Source: JABDKJ01 sp964609215
Lineage (GTDB): Bacteria > Bacteroidota > Bacteroidia > Flavobacteriales_D > JABDKJ01
Length of the DNA stretch: 64,000 nucleotides
Direction of reading: 5' to 3'
Assembly: GCA_964609215.1 (NCBI GenBank)
Contig: CAZSQZ010000003.1
Location: forward strand, 186,001 to 250,000
The stretch's first letter is position 1; each line of letters starts with the position of its first letter. Under the pieces are notes generated by a model. That model was not told the DNA's origin. It saw only the letters and a program-made list of their open reading frames with translations, and did no database searches. Below, one piece after another: positions 1 to 9,900 of the stretch. The position numbers and the translations under genes were made by a program.

Positions 1-3000
1 TTGCTGTATCTGAACATCCATTATCCGTTAAAGCGATTAGTTCAATATCATAAGTTAATAGGGTCTGTGTACTATTGGTATAGGTATAATTATGAGAAAT
101 AGCTGTTGTATCGCCAGAATTTCCATCTCCATAATTCCAAATGTATTCCATAGCATACTGAGAATTATTTACAAACTCAGCTTCAAAAGGGTAGCATTGT
201 TCAATAACATTTAAATTCAATGCAGCATTGGGTTGTGTGTAAATTACAATATCCTGATAAGCTGTATCTGAACAACCAAATTGGTTTTGGGCAATCATGG
301 AGACCGTATGATTTATATCATTTCCAGAGGTATTAAAATACTGATGAGTTGGGTTTACAGCACCAGAAAATAATCCATCTCCAAAGTCCCATTGATAGGA
401 ACCTGCACCTATTGTTTGATTAAAGAAATCGAATATTGCAGGTGCACACATTGCTGAATCTGTTACAAAACCTGCTGTTATCAATGGGTTTACTGTAATT
501 GGCTGAGAAAATGATGCCTGACATCCATACTCAGAAGCAACCACCAGAGTTAAATTATAATCCACTGGAACAGAGCTTGTGCTTTCATATAAATGATTGT
601 GAACATTGACAGTTGTATCACTTGATAAACCATCTCCATAAATCCAGGTATATGAATCTGCAAGCAGAGAATTGTCTGTTATCGCGACATCAAATGGCGC
701 ACAACCTTCAGTATCACTTAACAGGAAATTGGCCTCCGGTTCAGGGTGAACAACAATGCTGTGATAAGCTGTGTCTATACAACCAAAAGCATTGGATGCT
801 ATAAGCTGTGCGGTATAATTAAGGTTTGCATTCGTATTATTTAAATAGGTATTTGTAGGCAATGGCACAAAAGCAGATCCTCCATCTCCAAAGTCCCACT
901 CGTAAGTCAATGCTCCCGGAATATTTGGAAATGTTACTGAGAATGGAGCGCACCCAGAATCGACACCTAAAACAAAGTCAAAATCTGGAGTAGGATAAGT
1001 AGTAATATTTTGGACTATTGTATCAGAACAACCGTTGATGGTTGAAGCCACTAATTGAACCGGAAAATCTAAAATTACATTTCCATTGTTCTGAAAGAAA
1101 TGGGATGGATTAGGAACATTTGATAATGGGCTACCATCACCAAAATCCCACTCATACATATCTGCTCCTATAGAAGAGTTAGTGAAATCAACATTTACAG
1201 GAGAACAACCTGGTATTCCATTATGCGTATACGTTGCTTGTGGCAGATGAAAGACACTAATTGGAATTTCTGTTGTATCTGAACAGCCAAAGGCCGTTTG
1301 AGCTACTAACTGAGCATTAAATATTGTATCGTTCGGTGTATTATTGGTATAGGTATGTATTTCATCTGCATTTCCGCTAATTGCTCCATCTCCAAAAATC
1401 CATACATAATTATCAGCTCCTGTTGATGTATTTGTAAAGTCAACTTCTATTGGCGAGCAACCCGAATTAATATCTACTGAGAAATCCGCAGTTGGAGATG
1501 GCTCAACTGTAACTGGAACCGTTATTGTTGCTCCGCAATTTACAGTAGTAATATCTAATGTGACATCAAAAGTTCCAGAATTGGCATAAGTATGAGTTGG
1601 GTTCTGTAAACTGGAGGTAAATCCATCCCCAAAGTCCCAAGTCCAAACTTCAATAGAATCTCCAGGCGAATAGGTACTCAAGTCCGCAAAACTAGCAGCT
1701 TGTCCAAGACATACATTTGCCGCTATGAAGTTGGCAACTGGATCAAAATGGACAGTTACCGTTTCAAAATCAGTGTCTTGACAACCGTTACTTGCAGTAG
1801 CCGTCAATACTACATTATAGGTTCCGGGACTAGAATAATTCTCAATTCCAGGATTTTCTAAATTACTTGTATTTCCATTCCCAAAAGTCCAATTCCAAGA
1901 ATCAGCACCGGTAGAATTGTCGGAAAAATCTACATCTAAATTCTCACAACCAGCATTGGGCAAAAGGCCGATATCTGCTATTGGTCCGGGTAAGACTTCC
2001 ACCTGGACCCAAGCCGTATCTTGGCAAATATTTGATGCTCCCGAAACCAAGGCAATGAGCCCTATATCATATGTTCCTGGAGTATTATATGTATAGCTAA
2101 AATTACCACCTCCAGATGGTAGCCAACCGTTCCCATCTCCTAAATTTATTTGATAGGCATTGGCTTCTGCTGATGAGTTATTTACGAAGTCTACCGTTTC
2201 TCCTGCACAAATGGTATCCGCAGAAGCTACTATTCCTGCGGTAGGTGGAGGCACAATTTCTATGGTTATTGTTGTTGCAACAATACCACAGAAATTGCTA
2301 TCCAATAATGTGGTGGTGTATGTACCTATGCCAGGGTAACTAACAGTATTTGGAAATGTTGGTGGCCATGGAGTCCAGTCTATAATCGAGTCATATCCCA
2401 ATCCCCAATAATCTCCAAAATTCCAATACTCATATCTTTGCGCTATGTTTCCTTGAAAGAAACAGTTCATCTCGGTTGTGTTCGTATAGGTTACTGTATT
2501 CTCTGGCCAACATAAAACCGTTTCAGAAGCGGTTATGGCTGGATCATCTAAATCCCAAATTCTAATAGGATTAAAAGTAGCAGTACTTGGCCCACCTTGT
2601 AAGGTGTTACAAACATTTTCTGCAATAAGAGTTACAGTTGTTTCACAATCAACGGTATTTGGTTGATAGGTGTGTGTAATGGTGTCTCCTAAATTGGTAT
2701 AATCAAAATTCAATGGCGCACTTCCGTCACCAAAATGCCATGTAAAAGTGGTATTTGGAGAAACATTGGTACTTGAATTAATGAATTCCATTGCTTGCGG
2801 GGCACATGCTTGTGTTAATCCACCAACTGGAATTTGGATGGAAGCACTTGTTGCTTCTTCCATTGTTAGCAGGCCAGTTGTAGTACAACCCGTTGTATTA
2901 TCCGTAATTAAAACCGTGTAAACATCTACAGCAAGTGCATATGTGTGTGAAACAGTATTTGGTGGAACCAAAGGACCACCTGTTTCAACTGGACTACCAT

Positions 3001-3190
3001 CCCCCCAGTCAATTGTATAAGAATCAATTGTATTTGGTGATTGAATATTTAAAGTATAGGGTGAATTTTGACAATGAAACCACTCAGGGTTAGTCGAAGC
3101 ATTCCCGAAAAAATCAAATATCACAGGACACTGACCTAATGCCAAATTGGTAGTAAAAAGCAATAATCCTACACTCAAAATCCTCCTCAC
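1..3190 (-). CDS. Giant PKD-repeat secreted surface protein (N-terminal 1063 codons; runs off left edge)
   Basis: The reading frame is open from a GTG at 3190 to the window edge, so the C-terminus is missing. It begins with a signal peptide (VRRILSVGLLLF..., then LALGQ before a Cys). After that come about twelve PKD-like immunoglobulin repeats, each marked by a variant of WDFGDG; the motif lies near 2995, 2723, 2405, 2123, 1871, 1622, 1387, 1133, 884, 631, 381 and 125. From 2123 leftward the units are about 250 bp (about 83 residues) apart, and most also carry a GCSDT-like motif. PKD repeats in Bacteroidota are extracellular folds of large T9SS-exported adhesins or motility-linked proteins; a type A or B sorting domain would be expected at the missing end. 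The start is chosen by a strong AAGGAG six bases upstream and by the signal peptide. Function beyond surface display is unknown. Confidence 0.85.
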   Translation of the reverse strand, partial: MRRILSVGLLLFTTNLALGQCPVIFDFFGNASTNPEWFHCQNSPYTLNIQSPNTIDSYTIDWGDGSPVETGGPLVPPNTVSHTYALAVDVYTVLITDNTTGCTTTGLLTMEEATSASIQIPVGGLTQACAPQAMEFINSSTNVSPNTTFTWHFGDGSAPLNFDYTNLGDTITHTYQPNTVDCETTVTLIAENVCNTLQGGPSTATFNPIRIWDLDDPAITASETVLCWPENTVTYTNTTEMNCFFQGNIAQRYEYWNFGDYWGLGYDSIIDWTPWPPTFPNTVSYPGIGTYTTTLLDSNFCGIVATTITIEIVPPPTAGIVASADTICAGETVDFVNNSSAEANAYQINLGDGNGWLPSGGGNFSYTYNTPGTYDIGLIALVSGASNICQDTAWVQVEVLPGPIADIGLLPNAGCENLDVDFSDNSTGADSWNWTFGNGNTSNLENPGIENYSSPGTYNVVLTATASNGCQDTDFETVTVHFDPVANFIAANVCLGQAASFADLSTYSPGDSIEVWTWDFGDGFTSSLQNPTHTYANSGTFDVTLDITTVNCGATITVPVTVEPSPTADFSVDINSGCSPIEVDFTNTSTGADNYVWIFGDGAISGNADEIHTYTNNTPNDTIFNAQLVAQTAFGCSDTTEIPISVFHLPQATYTHNGIPGCSPVNVDFTNSSIGADMYEWDFGDGSPLSNVPNPSHFFQNNGNVILDFPVQLVASTINGCSDTIVQNITTYPTPDFDFVLGVDSGCAPFSVTFPNIPGALTYEWDFGDGGSAFVPLPTNTYLNNTNANLNYTAQLIASNAFGCIDTAYHSIVVHPEPEANFLLSDTEGCAPFDVAITDNSLLADSYTWIYGDGLSSDTTVNVHNHLYESTSSVPVDYNLTLVVASEYGCQASFSQPITVNPLITAGFVTDSAMCAPAIFDFFNQTIGAGSYQWDFGDGLFSGAVNPTHQYFNTSGNDINHTVSMIAQNQFGCSDTAYQDIVIYTQPNAALNLNVIEQCYPFEAEFVNNSQYAMEYIWNYGDGNSGDTTAISHNYTYTNSTQTLLTYDIELIALTDNGCSDTA

Positions 3191-3196
3191 GTTTTT

Positions 3197-3202
3197 CTCC
3201 TT
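3197..3202 (-). promoter_or_regulatory. Shine-Dalgarno site fixing the GTG start of the PKD gene
   Basis: AAGGAG on the minus strand lies six bases before the GTG at 3190. Clear Shine-Dalgarno sites are rare in this window, so this one is useful for choosing a non-ATG start. A weak AAACTTTG element just upstream, with a TTTTG about 18 bases further, could be its promoter. Confidence 0.6.
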
Positions 3203-3313
3203 TACAAAGTTTTGTACGAAAAACGGAATCAAAAGGTTTTTAATCCCTAAATAAATTTAGACTAACAGCTAAAAACCTTAATACAAAGAATTGTGTTGAG
3301 CTGATAAAATGGA

Positions 3314-4405
3314 TTAATGAGGATCCGAAAAATTGGGATTATTAATAAATTCTGGGTCTGATAATGACAGTAGGAAAGCCTTAACAGCAGCTTTTTCCTG
3401 AGTACTTAAAGTAAGACCTACACCAAATGCCTCCATAAATGGATCTATAGTTGGAGAAGGTAAACCTCCATTATTATAATGCTCAATTACTTCATCTAGT
3501 GTCTCGAAACGTCCATCATGCATGTAAGGAGCAGAATATTCTATATTTCTTAGTGTTGGGATTTTGAATTTCCCATAATCTGATGGTAGGCCTGTAATTC
3601 CGCCTCTTCCCAAATCTGTAAATACAGAGTCTATACCATTATTACTAAATCCTTCTTTTCTAAACTGGTGCGCAAATGGTTCATGGCAGTGAAAACAATC
3701 AGCCCCATCTCCACCTAAACCACCCTCCGTTCCAAATAGATCTAATCCTTCAAACTCTATACTACTTAGAAAGAGAATTTCTCCTTTCTTCCATTTATCG
3801 TATTTAGAATCTTGAGAAACCATTGATCTTATGAATTGAGCAATGGACTTGGTAATTCTAATTGAATCAACATCTGCGGTTCCATATGCAGCCGTAAACA
3901 ATGCATCATAATTAGGATCATCTGCTATTTTTTGAACAGCATTCACCCATTCTTCATGCATTTCAATAGGATTTTTAACAGGCTCAAAGGCTTGATCTTC
4001 TAAAGTTTCAACTCCTCCATCCCAAGTTATTGTGCTCTGAAAGACCATATTTACCAATGGCATTGTATTTCGGGTTCCTGCGATACCATCAATTCCAATA
4101 TCCACAATATTGTTCGTTCCAAATGCATTCTCAGGAGCATGACATGTTCCACATGACATGGTATTATCTCCTGAAAGCTTCTTTTCCCAAAATAAAAATC
4201 TACCCAAATTGACAGATTCTTGTTTCATTGGATTATCCGCAGGAATAGTTGTAGGGTTGGCAAAATGACTTGGTAAGTTTAAGTCGTAATCTTCACCTAT
4301 AGGAATAGAAGAAATAACCGGATCTTCTGGACATACAAGAACCTCATCATCTTTGCAAGAGCTTATTAAGACCAACAAGAAAAATATTAGAAAGATTCTT
4401 CGCAT
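3314..4405 (-). CDS. MbnH/MauG-like di-heme cytochrome c peroxidase, lipoprotein (second copy)
   Basis: A 363-residue lipoprotein with lipobox LISSC (Cys17) and two heme c sites: CGTCH near residues 85-89 and CFHCH near 234-238. The family motif APYMHDGRFETLDEV follows the second heme. This is the bacterial di-heme peroxidase/MauG fold; the MbnH branch is known to oxidise a tryptophan of its partner MbnP. It lies 11 bp after a paralogous peroxidase and downstream of two MbnP-like genes, the context expected for MbnH. The ATG at 4405 is preferred over a TTG two codons upstream. That it acts on one of the two MbnP proteins is inferred from gene order; plain H2O2 detoxification is the alternative. 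Confidence 0.85.
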   Translation of the reverse strand: MRRIFLIFFLLVLISSCKDDEVLVCPEDPVISSIPIGEDYDLNLPSHFANPTTIPADNPMKQESVNLGRFLFWEKKLSGDNTMSCGTCHAPENAFGTNNIVDIGIDGIAGTRNTMPLVNMVFQSTITWDGGVETLEDQAFEPVKNPIEMHEEWVNAVQKIADDPNYDALFTAAYGTADVDSIRITKSIAQFIRSMVSQDSKYDKWKKGEILFLSSIEFEGLDLFGTEGGLGGDGADCFHCHEPFAHQFRKEGFSNNGIDSVFTDLGRGGITGLPSDYGKFKIPTLRNIEYSAPYMHDGRFETLDEVIEHYNNGGLPSPTIDPFMEAFGVGLTLSTQEKAAVKAFLLSLSDPEFINNPNFSDPH

Positions 4406-4416
4406 AATCAAATTTA

Positions 4417-5397
4417 CTAATTCTTTAATTTATTTTCTCCAACAACTACAGTATCCTCAAGTGCTATTAAAAAAGCCAGTAAGCTTTCTTTTTCATCGGT
4501 ATTTAAATCAAGGGGCTTAATCTTAGTGCTTAAATTCTTTTGTGGTTTTCCCCCGGAATTGAAGTGCTCGATGGCCTCACTTAAAGTTCGTATCGACCCA
4601 TCATGCATATAAGGTGCTGTTTTAGACACATTTCTTAAACTGGGCACCTTAAATTTTCCGAAATCACTTGAATCATTTGTTAAACGCATTCTCCCAACAT
4701 CTTCATAGTTTGCATACAAACCTATATTCTCAAATTCTTGATTGGTAAACAAGAATCCAGAATGACAAGAACTGCAATTCGCTTTTCCATAAAATAATTC
4801 CATTCCCTTTTTTTCTAAAGTTGTAAGCGCATTTTCATTTCCAGTATGATAAGCATCATATCTGGAGTTAGCAGAAAGCAATGTTCTTTCATATGCTGCA
4901 ATAGCTCTTGTAATAACGTAAGGATCAATGTCCCGATTGTATGCTTGGTGGGCTAACTTTTGATATTCCTTATCTTTCTTTAAACGTTTCGCAGCATCGC
5001 TAATTAGTATTTGTTGCTCAGAACTTTCTCCAAGCGGTGCTAATGCCTGTAATTCCAAATTTGGTACTCCCCCTTCCATGAATAGTGCTTTCTGATAAGC
5101 TACATTGAGAATAGAGTATGAGTTTCTATTTCCAGATGGTCCATTTACACCTGAACTTATTGCCACAGTATCTGCAAATGCAAATTCTGGAATATGGCAG
5201 CTTGCGCAAGCAATCGTGCTATCTTTTGATAGAATTGGATCGAAAAATAATCTTCTTCCTAATTCAACTCTTGAGGCGGTTGGTTTATTATCTTCTGGAT
5301 ATTCTATTAATGGAAATGAATTAGGATAATACTGATCGTAACTATCATCAGCACATGAAACAATAAGAAGTAATAGAAATATAGAATAGCTTCTCAT
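4417..5397 (-). CDS. MbnH/MauG-like di-heme cytochrome c peroxidase, lipoprotein (first copy)
   Basis: A 326-residue lipoprotein (lipobox LIVSC, Cys15) with two heme c sites, CASCH at residues 64-68 and CSSCH near 210, and the family's APYMHDGSIRTLSEA stretch. It shares architecture with the next gene, so the two are a duplication. Its ATG overlaps the TGA of the upstream MbnP-like gene in an ATGA (5394-5397), which suggests translational coupling and fits a functional pair. It probably sits in the periplasm anchored to a membrane and takes electrons or peroxide equivalents there. Substrate assignment to MbnP is inference. Confidence 0.85.
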   Translation of the reverse strand: MRSYSIFLLLLIVSCADDSYDQYYPNSFPLIEYPEDNKPTASRVELGRRLFFDPILSKDSTIACASCHIPEFAFADTVAISSGVNGPSGNRNSYSILNVAYQKALFMEGGVPNLELQALAPLGESSEQQILISDAAKRLKKDKEYQKLAHQAYNRDIDPYVITRAIAAYERTLLSANSRYDAYHTGNENALTTLEKKGMELFYGKANCSSCHSGFLFTNQEFENIGLYANYEDVGRMRLTNDSSDFGKFKVPSLRNVSKTAPYMHDGSIRTLSEAIEHFNSGGKPQKNLSTKIKPLDLNTDEKESLLAFLIALEDTVVVGENKLKN

Positions 5398-6179
5398 TCA
5401 ACTGAATGAACTGTTGCATTTGCTATTTTATCCATCAAGCTGATCGCCAAATCAATATTATTACCATGCGATTGATCTTCGATAGCTAAATCGATAGTAT
5501 CTCCATTGAGAAAAAATGCTCGAGAGAAATCAACATCCAAGTTTATCTCAACACTTTGATTCTCTTGGTAATTAAATGGAATATTCAAAGCGGAAACTGG
5601 ATAATATGTAGTGTCCTTTCCAACATGAATGGAAAAGCCTTCCATTATATCATTTGTTGTTTCCGGAGTTAGGTCATATCTACCTTCGAAAATGACAAAC
5701 CTATATCCAGGTGACCATCCCCAATACATCGCATTATCTAAATTAAGAGGATGATCAGCATCATATACCAAGGGGTCAAAATCTGGATTGTTTGTTCCGT
5801 TTAACTCTACTGGAACACCCCATGAATATTCCAATCCAGAATAATTATCTTCTGGAATAGTAAAAGTCTTTGATTTTTGGTCATTAATAAAATCGAACAA
5901 TTCTATCTCAGAAAGTTCTACAAAACTCCCATCTTCCTTTACCAGCTTAATATCGGACAAGTAAAATTTGAATTGTTCTAGTTGAACATTATAACCACTG
6001 GCATTCAGATAGTTTTCAAAAAAATTAAAGTCCTCCCCTTCCCAGTTTGCATCTACACTTAATCTCAATCCTGAATCAGTATTATCGCACATTTGCTCCT
6101 CTTCTTCTTTTTCACAAGAAAATAAAAGAACAACTGCAAGAAATAGGGATATGTAATTACTGAACCTTAAAGATTTCAT
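5394..6179 (-). CDS. MbnP-family putative copper-binding lipoprotein (second copy)
   Basis: The ATG at 6179 gives 261 residues starting with a lipoprotein signal (LLFSC, Cys22), so I use it rather than an ATG 21 codons upstream that lies inside the previous gene. The diagnostic stretch MYWGWSPGYRF (residues 151-161) matches the Trp-rich core of MbnP proteins, whose tryptophan is converted to kynurenine by MbnH and helps bind Cu(I) in characterised members. The gene overlaps its upstream paralogue by 23 bp and the downstream peroxidase by 4 bp. Copper binding and Trp oxidation here are inferred from the family. Confidence 0.8.
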   Translation of the reverse strand: MKSLRFSNYISLFLAVVLLFSCEKEEEEQMCDNTDSGLRLSVDANWEGEDFNFFENYLNASGYNVQLEQFKFYLSDIKLVKEDGSFVELSEIELFDFINDQKSKTFTIPEDNYSGLEYSWGVPVELNGTNNPDFDPLVYDADHPLNLDNAMYWGWSPGYRFVIFEGRYDLTPETTNDIMEGFSIHVGKDTTYYPVSALNIPFNYQENQSVEINLDVDFSRAFFLNGDTIDLAIEDQSHGNNIDLAISLMDKIANATVHSVE

Positions 6180-6858
6180 TTGATTGTAAATTACTAACGA
6201 TCTCCCCAGTAATTGGGTTCTCTCCATGGTTTTGCCCATCAACTAAAGTTATGCCCTCAAACAATTCCCGAACATCAAATATAATGTCAACCGTATTTGT
6301 AGCATCATCTTCATTTATAAGAGCTATATCAAAATCGCTAATTTCACTTAAAAGATTGTCAGTTGCTACATGATAACTAAAATCAACTCCATCAAGTTTA
6401 CCTTCTATTCTCATAAACTTGTACCCAGCGCTTGGATTCCAGCCCCAATGCATTTCATTGTTCATTAAGCCCTCTTCAGTTGCCATTGTTGGGTCTTCAT
6501 GATTTGTTTCCGCATCTAGACCTACTAAAAATGAAGTTTGAAAAAGAGAACGATCAGTTATTTGCCCCAAATCTAATTGACTATCTGTTAAAGTAACCAA
6601 CCATGCTTTTTTATCTGGATTGTCTTTATCACTACCATCTTCTCCTTTGAACTGTATGTTAGATATATAATATCTGAAATCTGTAAACTCAACATTCTGA
6701 CCATTAAAGTCATAGTTTGTATTCAATTCAAAAGGGCCATTATCTATTGAATGACTTATTCTAAAAAGAACCGTTCCACTCTCAGGAGGAAATTCTTCTT
6801 TACAAGATGCAAATGCTAAAAGGACGAATAAAAAAATAGCTGGTTTTAAAACTTTCAT
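6157..6858 (-). CDS. MbnP-family putative copper-binding lipoprotein (first copy, operon leader)
   Basis: A 233-residue protein from the ATG at 6858; that start puts a lipobox (LAFASC, Cys19) at the N-terminus, unlike the longer start nine codons upstream. It carries the family motif MHWGWNPSAGYKF (residues 136-148). It is the first gene of a four-gene operon (two MbnP-like, then two MbnH-like), divergent from the AddA-like gene with about 100 bp between start codons. The paralogues are clearly diverged outside the motif, so the duplication is old or the copies were acquired separately. Role: probable periplasmic or surface copper protein. Confidence 0.8.
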   Translation of the reverse strand: MKVLKPAIFLFVLLAFASCKEEFPPESGTVLFRISHSIDNGPFELNTNYDFNGQNVEFTDFRYYISNIQFKGEDGSDKDNPDKKAWLVTLTDSQLDLGQITDRSLFQTSFLVGLDAETNHEDPTMATEEGLMNNEMHWGWNPSAGYKFMRIEGKLDGVDFSYHVATDNLLSEISDFDIALINEDDATNTVDIIFDVRELFEGITLVDGQNHGENPITGEIVSNLQSNEIFKVQ

Positions 6859-6956
6859 TGATTTCTTTTTAATAAATACACACAAAGGAACTAAATCCCT
6901 AACGGCTTTTCTTTACCGTTCATATAAATTAATACTGTTATTTTTAGAGCCACGCT

Positions 6957-9900
6957 ATGAATTCTAAAAATCTAGTAGTTTACAAAGCTTCCGCTGGTTC
7001 TGGAAAGACTTTTACATTGGTAAAAGAATACTTAAGGCTCGCTCTAGAAACGGACAATCCTGACTATTTCAAACATATTTTGGCCATAACATTCACCAAT
7101 AAAGCAGCAACAGAAATGAAGCAGAGAGTCTTTAAAAGTCTGGCTGAAATTGCAGAGGATAGGGAATTAAAAGAAATGGCAGAACTTCTGCTAAGTGAAT
7201 TGAATTTACCCAGAGAGGAATTGGTAAAAAGGGCTGAATTAACCTATCGTTCTATGGTTTATAATTATAGTGAAATAGGTATTAGCACCATTGATAGTTT
7301 CGTAATAAAATTATTAAAGGGTTTTACCAAGGAGCTAGGTCTTCCAACACAATTCGAAGTAAGTTTAGATCAAGATGAAATGCTAGAATTAGCTATTGAT
7401 CGATTGATTGATAAATCGCAAAGTGAAGATTATATAAAAGGAGCATTAATAGAATACATCAGCTATCGTCTAAATGAAGACAAAAAATGGGAGTTTCTGG
7501 AAGATTTAAAAAAATTCTCCAGAGAAATATTCTCGGATAAAAGCAAAACGCATCTCCAGAAGCTAGCAGAAATTAGTCATAGCGATTTTAAGGAAACTGA
7601 GATTATTCTTAGAAATAAGAATAAGGAGTTAGAGAAGGATTTTTTTAGGGTGAATGATGAATTATTACTCTCAATAGAATCAAGTGGTTTTATTCTGACT
7701 GATTTTTCGGGAGGAGCAAATGGCCCAATTAACAAACTAGGAAAGCTAAGAAGAAATGGAGACTTCAATTCATTCAGTTTAACGGAAAAACAAATAGCTA
7801 TGATCGATGGGGATGAATGGTTTGCCAAAACCAAGAATGCTCATTTAATAGATCAATCTCAACCTTATCTTAATCAATGGAGAACCCAAATCTTTAAAAT
7901 GCTTCAATTAAAGGGAGATTTGATTTTGGTCAAAAGCATTTTAGGAGGCCTCTACTCTATGATGCTCATGAACGAAATTTCAGTTTTGGTGAATGACATT
8001 AAAGAAGAAGATGGAAGCATTCTTATTTCTGACAATCATAAACTCGTAAATGATGTCGTTCAAAATAATCCAGTTCCATTTATCTACGAAAAAATAGGTG
8101 AGCGTTTTAAACATTTAATGATAGATGAGTTTCAGGATACTTCAGTAACACAATTTCAAAATGCCATTCCTTTAATTGAAAACAACCTTTCTTATCAGAA
8201 TTTCAACTTAATCGTTGGCGACACGAAACAAAGTATTTATCGCTTTAATAACGGTGAGTTTGAACAGTTGGCTCAATTACCAGAAAAAATTTTTCAAAAA
8301 GAAAAAATGCTCGATGGAGAAAATAGAGAAACTGTTTTTAGAGACAATGGAAGAGAAATTCAATTAAATAAAAACTATCGCTCCAAAAACGAAATTATTC
8401 AGTTTAACAATCTATTCTTTGAATTTCTGACCTCATACATAAATAATTATGTTGACTTGAAAGGAGCCTACCAATCTTATAAGCAAGACTACGGAAAAAA
8501 TAGTGAGGGTGGTTTAGTTACTCTTAGGGCTTTAGAAAAAGATGAGTACAAAGATCGGGCTTTGGAAATGATGATTCAAAATATTAGAGAGTGCCTTGAT
8601 GATAATTATTCACTTTCTGATATTGCAATACTGGTAAGGGGAAAAACGGATGGTGCGAAGGTAGCCTTAGCACTTTCAGAACACGAAGACCTACCTTTTA
8701 TTTCTAATGATAGTTTACGTTTTGATTCCAGCCAGGATATAGATTTGCTTATAAATGTTTTAAAGCAACAAACCGTTGAAAACGATCTTGTCTCTGGTTT
8801 TAAAGTGCTGAAATACTTATGTCTAAAAAGTGAAAATCAAAACCTTCACTCCTTTCAAAATGAGTTTAGTTATAACAAGGATCCTAAAGAATTAAAAAAA
8901 GACAAATTCAATTTCTCAAAATGTTTGGCTCATTTTGGAATTGAAAAAGGTTTTGACAAAGAACACTTTAGCTTAGTAGAATCCATTTACGAGATCATTC
9001 GCATTTTTAGTATTCAACTAAATGATCCATTTATTCAGCAGTTCATTGATGAGGCTCAAAATTTTGGGCTTAGGCGAGGTAAAGATATTCATGGTTTTCT
9101 TGACTACTGGGACGAAAGATTGAGCAGTAAAGGCTTAGAAATACCAGAAGGAAAAAATGCATTGCGAATCTTGACTATTCACAAATCAAAAGGTTTAGAG
9201 TATCCAATAGTAATATTGCCATTTAACAACTATACAAAAGGTGCAAAAGGTGATAGACTTTGGTTTGATAAAAAAAATGAGGATTTTGGATTACCTAGTT
9301 ATTTAATTTCAGAAAATACAAGCTTAATTCAATCACCGTTTAAAGAAGAATATGAATCAGAGCAGAACTACAAATTCATTGATACTTTAAATTTATTATA
9401 TGTAGCCCTAACGCGACCTCAGGATAGACTTTACATATATTTTCCAGAAGAAGGCAATTCTAAGGATACGACACCTAAAAATCCAGAGAAGTGGTTTTCT
9501 CGTTTTCTTAAAGACAAAGGAGAACTAGAAATGACCATCGGAAATAGGAAGAGAAGAGAAAAAGAAAACGTTCATAGGGAAAGTAGAGCCAAAGAATATT
9601 TTCAAACCGATAAAGACTGGCGAAGCAAATTGGTTATTGACAAAAAACAGTTTGACAATTACTACCATTATGAAGGTATTCAGGAGAAAAAAATTGAGGG
9701 TATTTTAATTCATAAGATTTTTGAAAAGGCTAAAAAAGAGGAAGACTGCCTCAAAGAAATTAAACGATTAAGGTTACTTCTAAAAATTAATCATGCTGAA
9801 GAGGAAATGCTGGATGCCAAGTTCAGAAGTATTTATAGCAAACCAGAAATATCGTCTATCTTGAATTGTGAAGGACAGATACTAAATGAGAAAACCATTG

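Noticed and set aside
613..804. Plus-strand 63-codon ORF
   Set aside because: It lies antisense inside the PKD gene, has no start context and no recognisable features.
6180..6242. A longer N-terminus for the second MbnP-like protein
   Set aside because: It would put 21 residues before the lipoprotein signal and lie further inside the upstream gene.
6906..6925. Short hairpin between the divergent mbnP and addA genes
   Set aside because: A five-base stem (AACGG/CCGTT) with a ten-base loop is too weak to call an operator or terminator.
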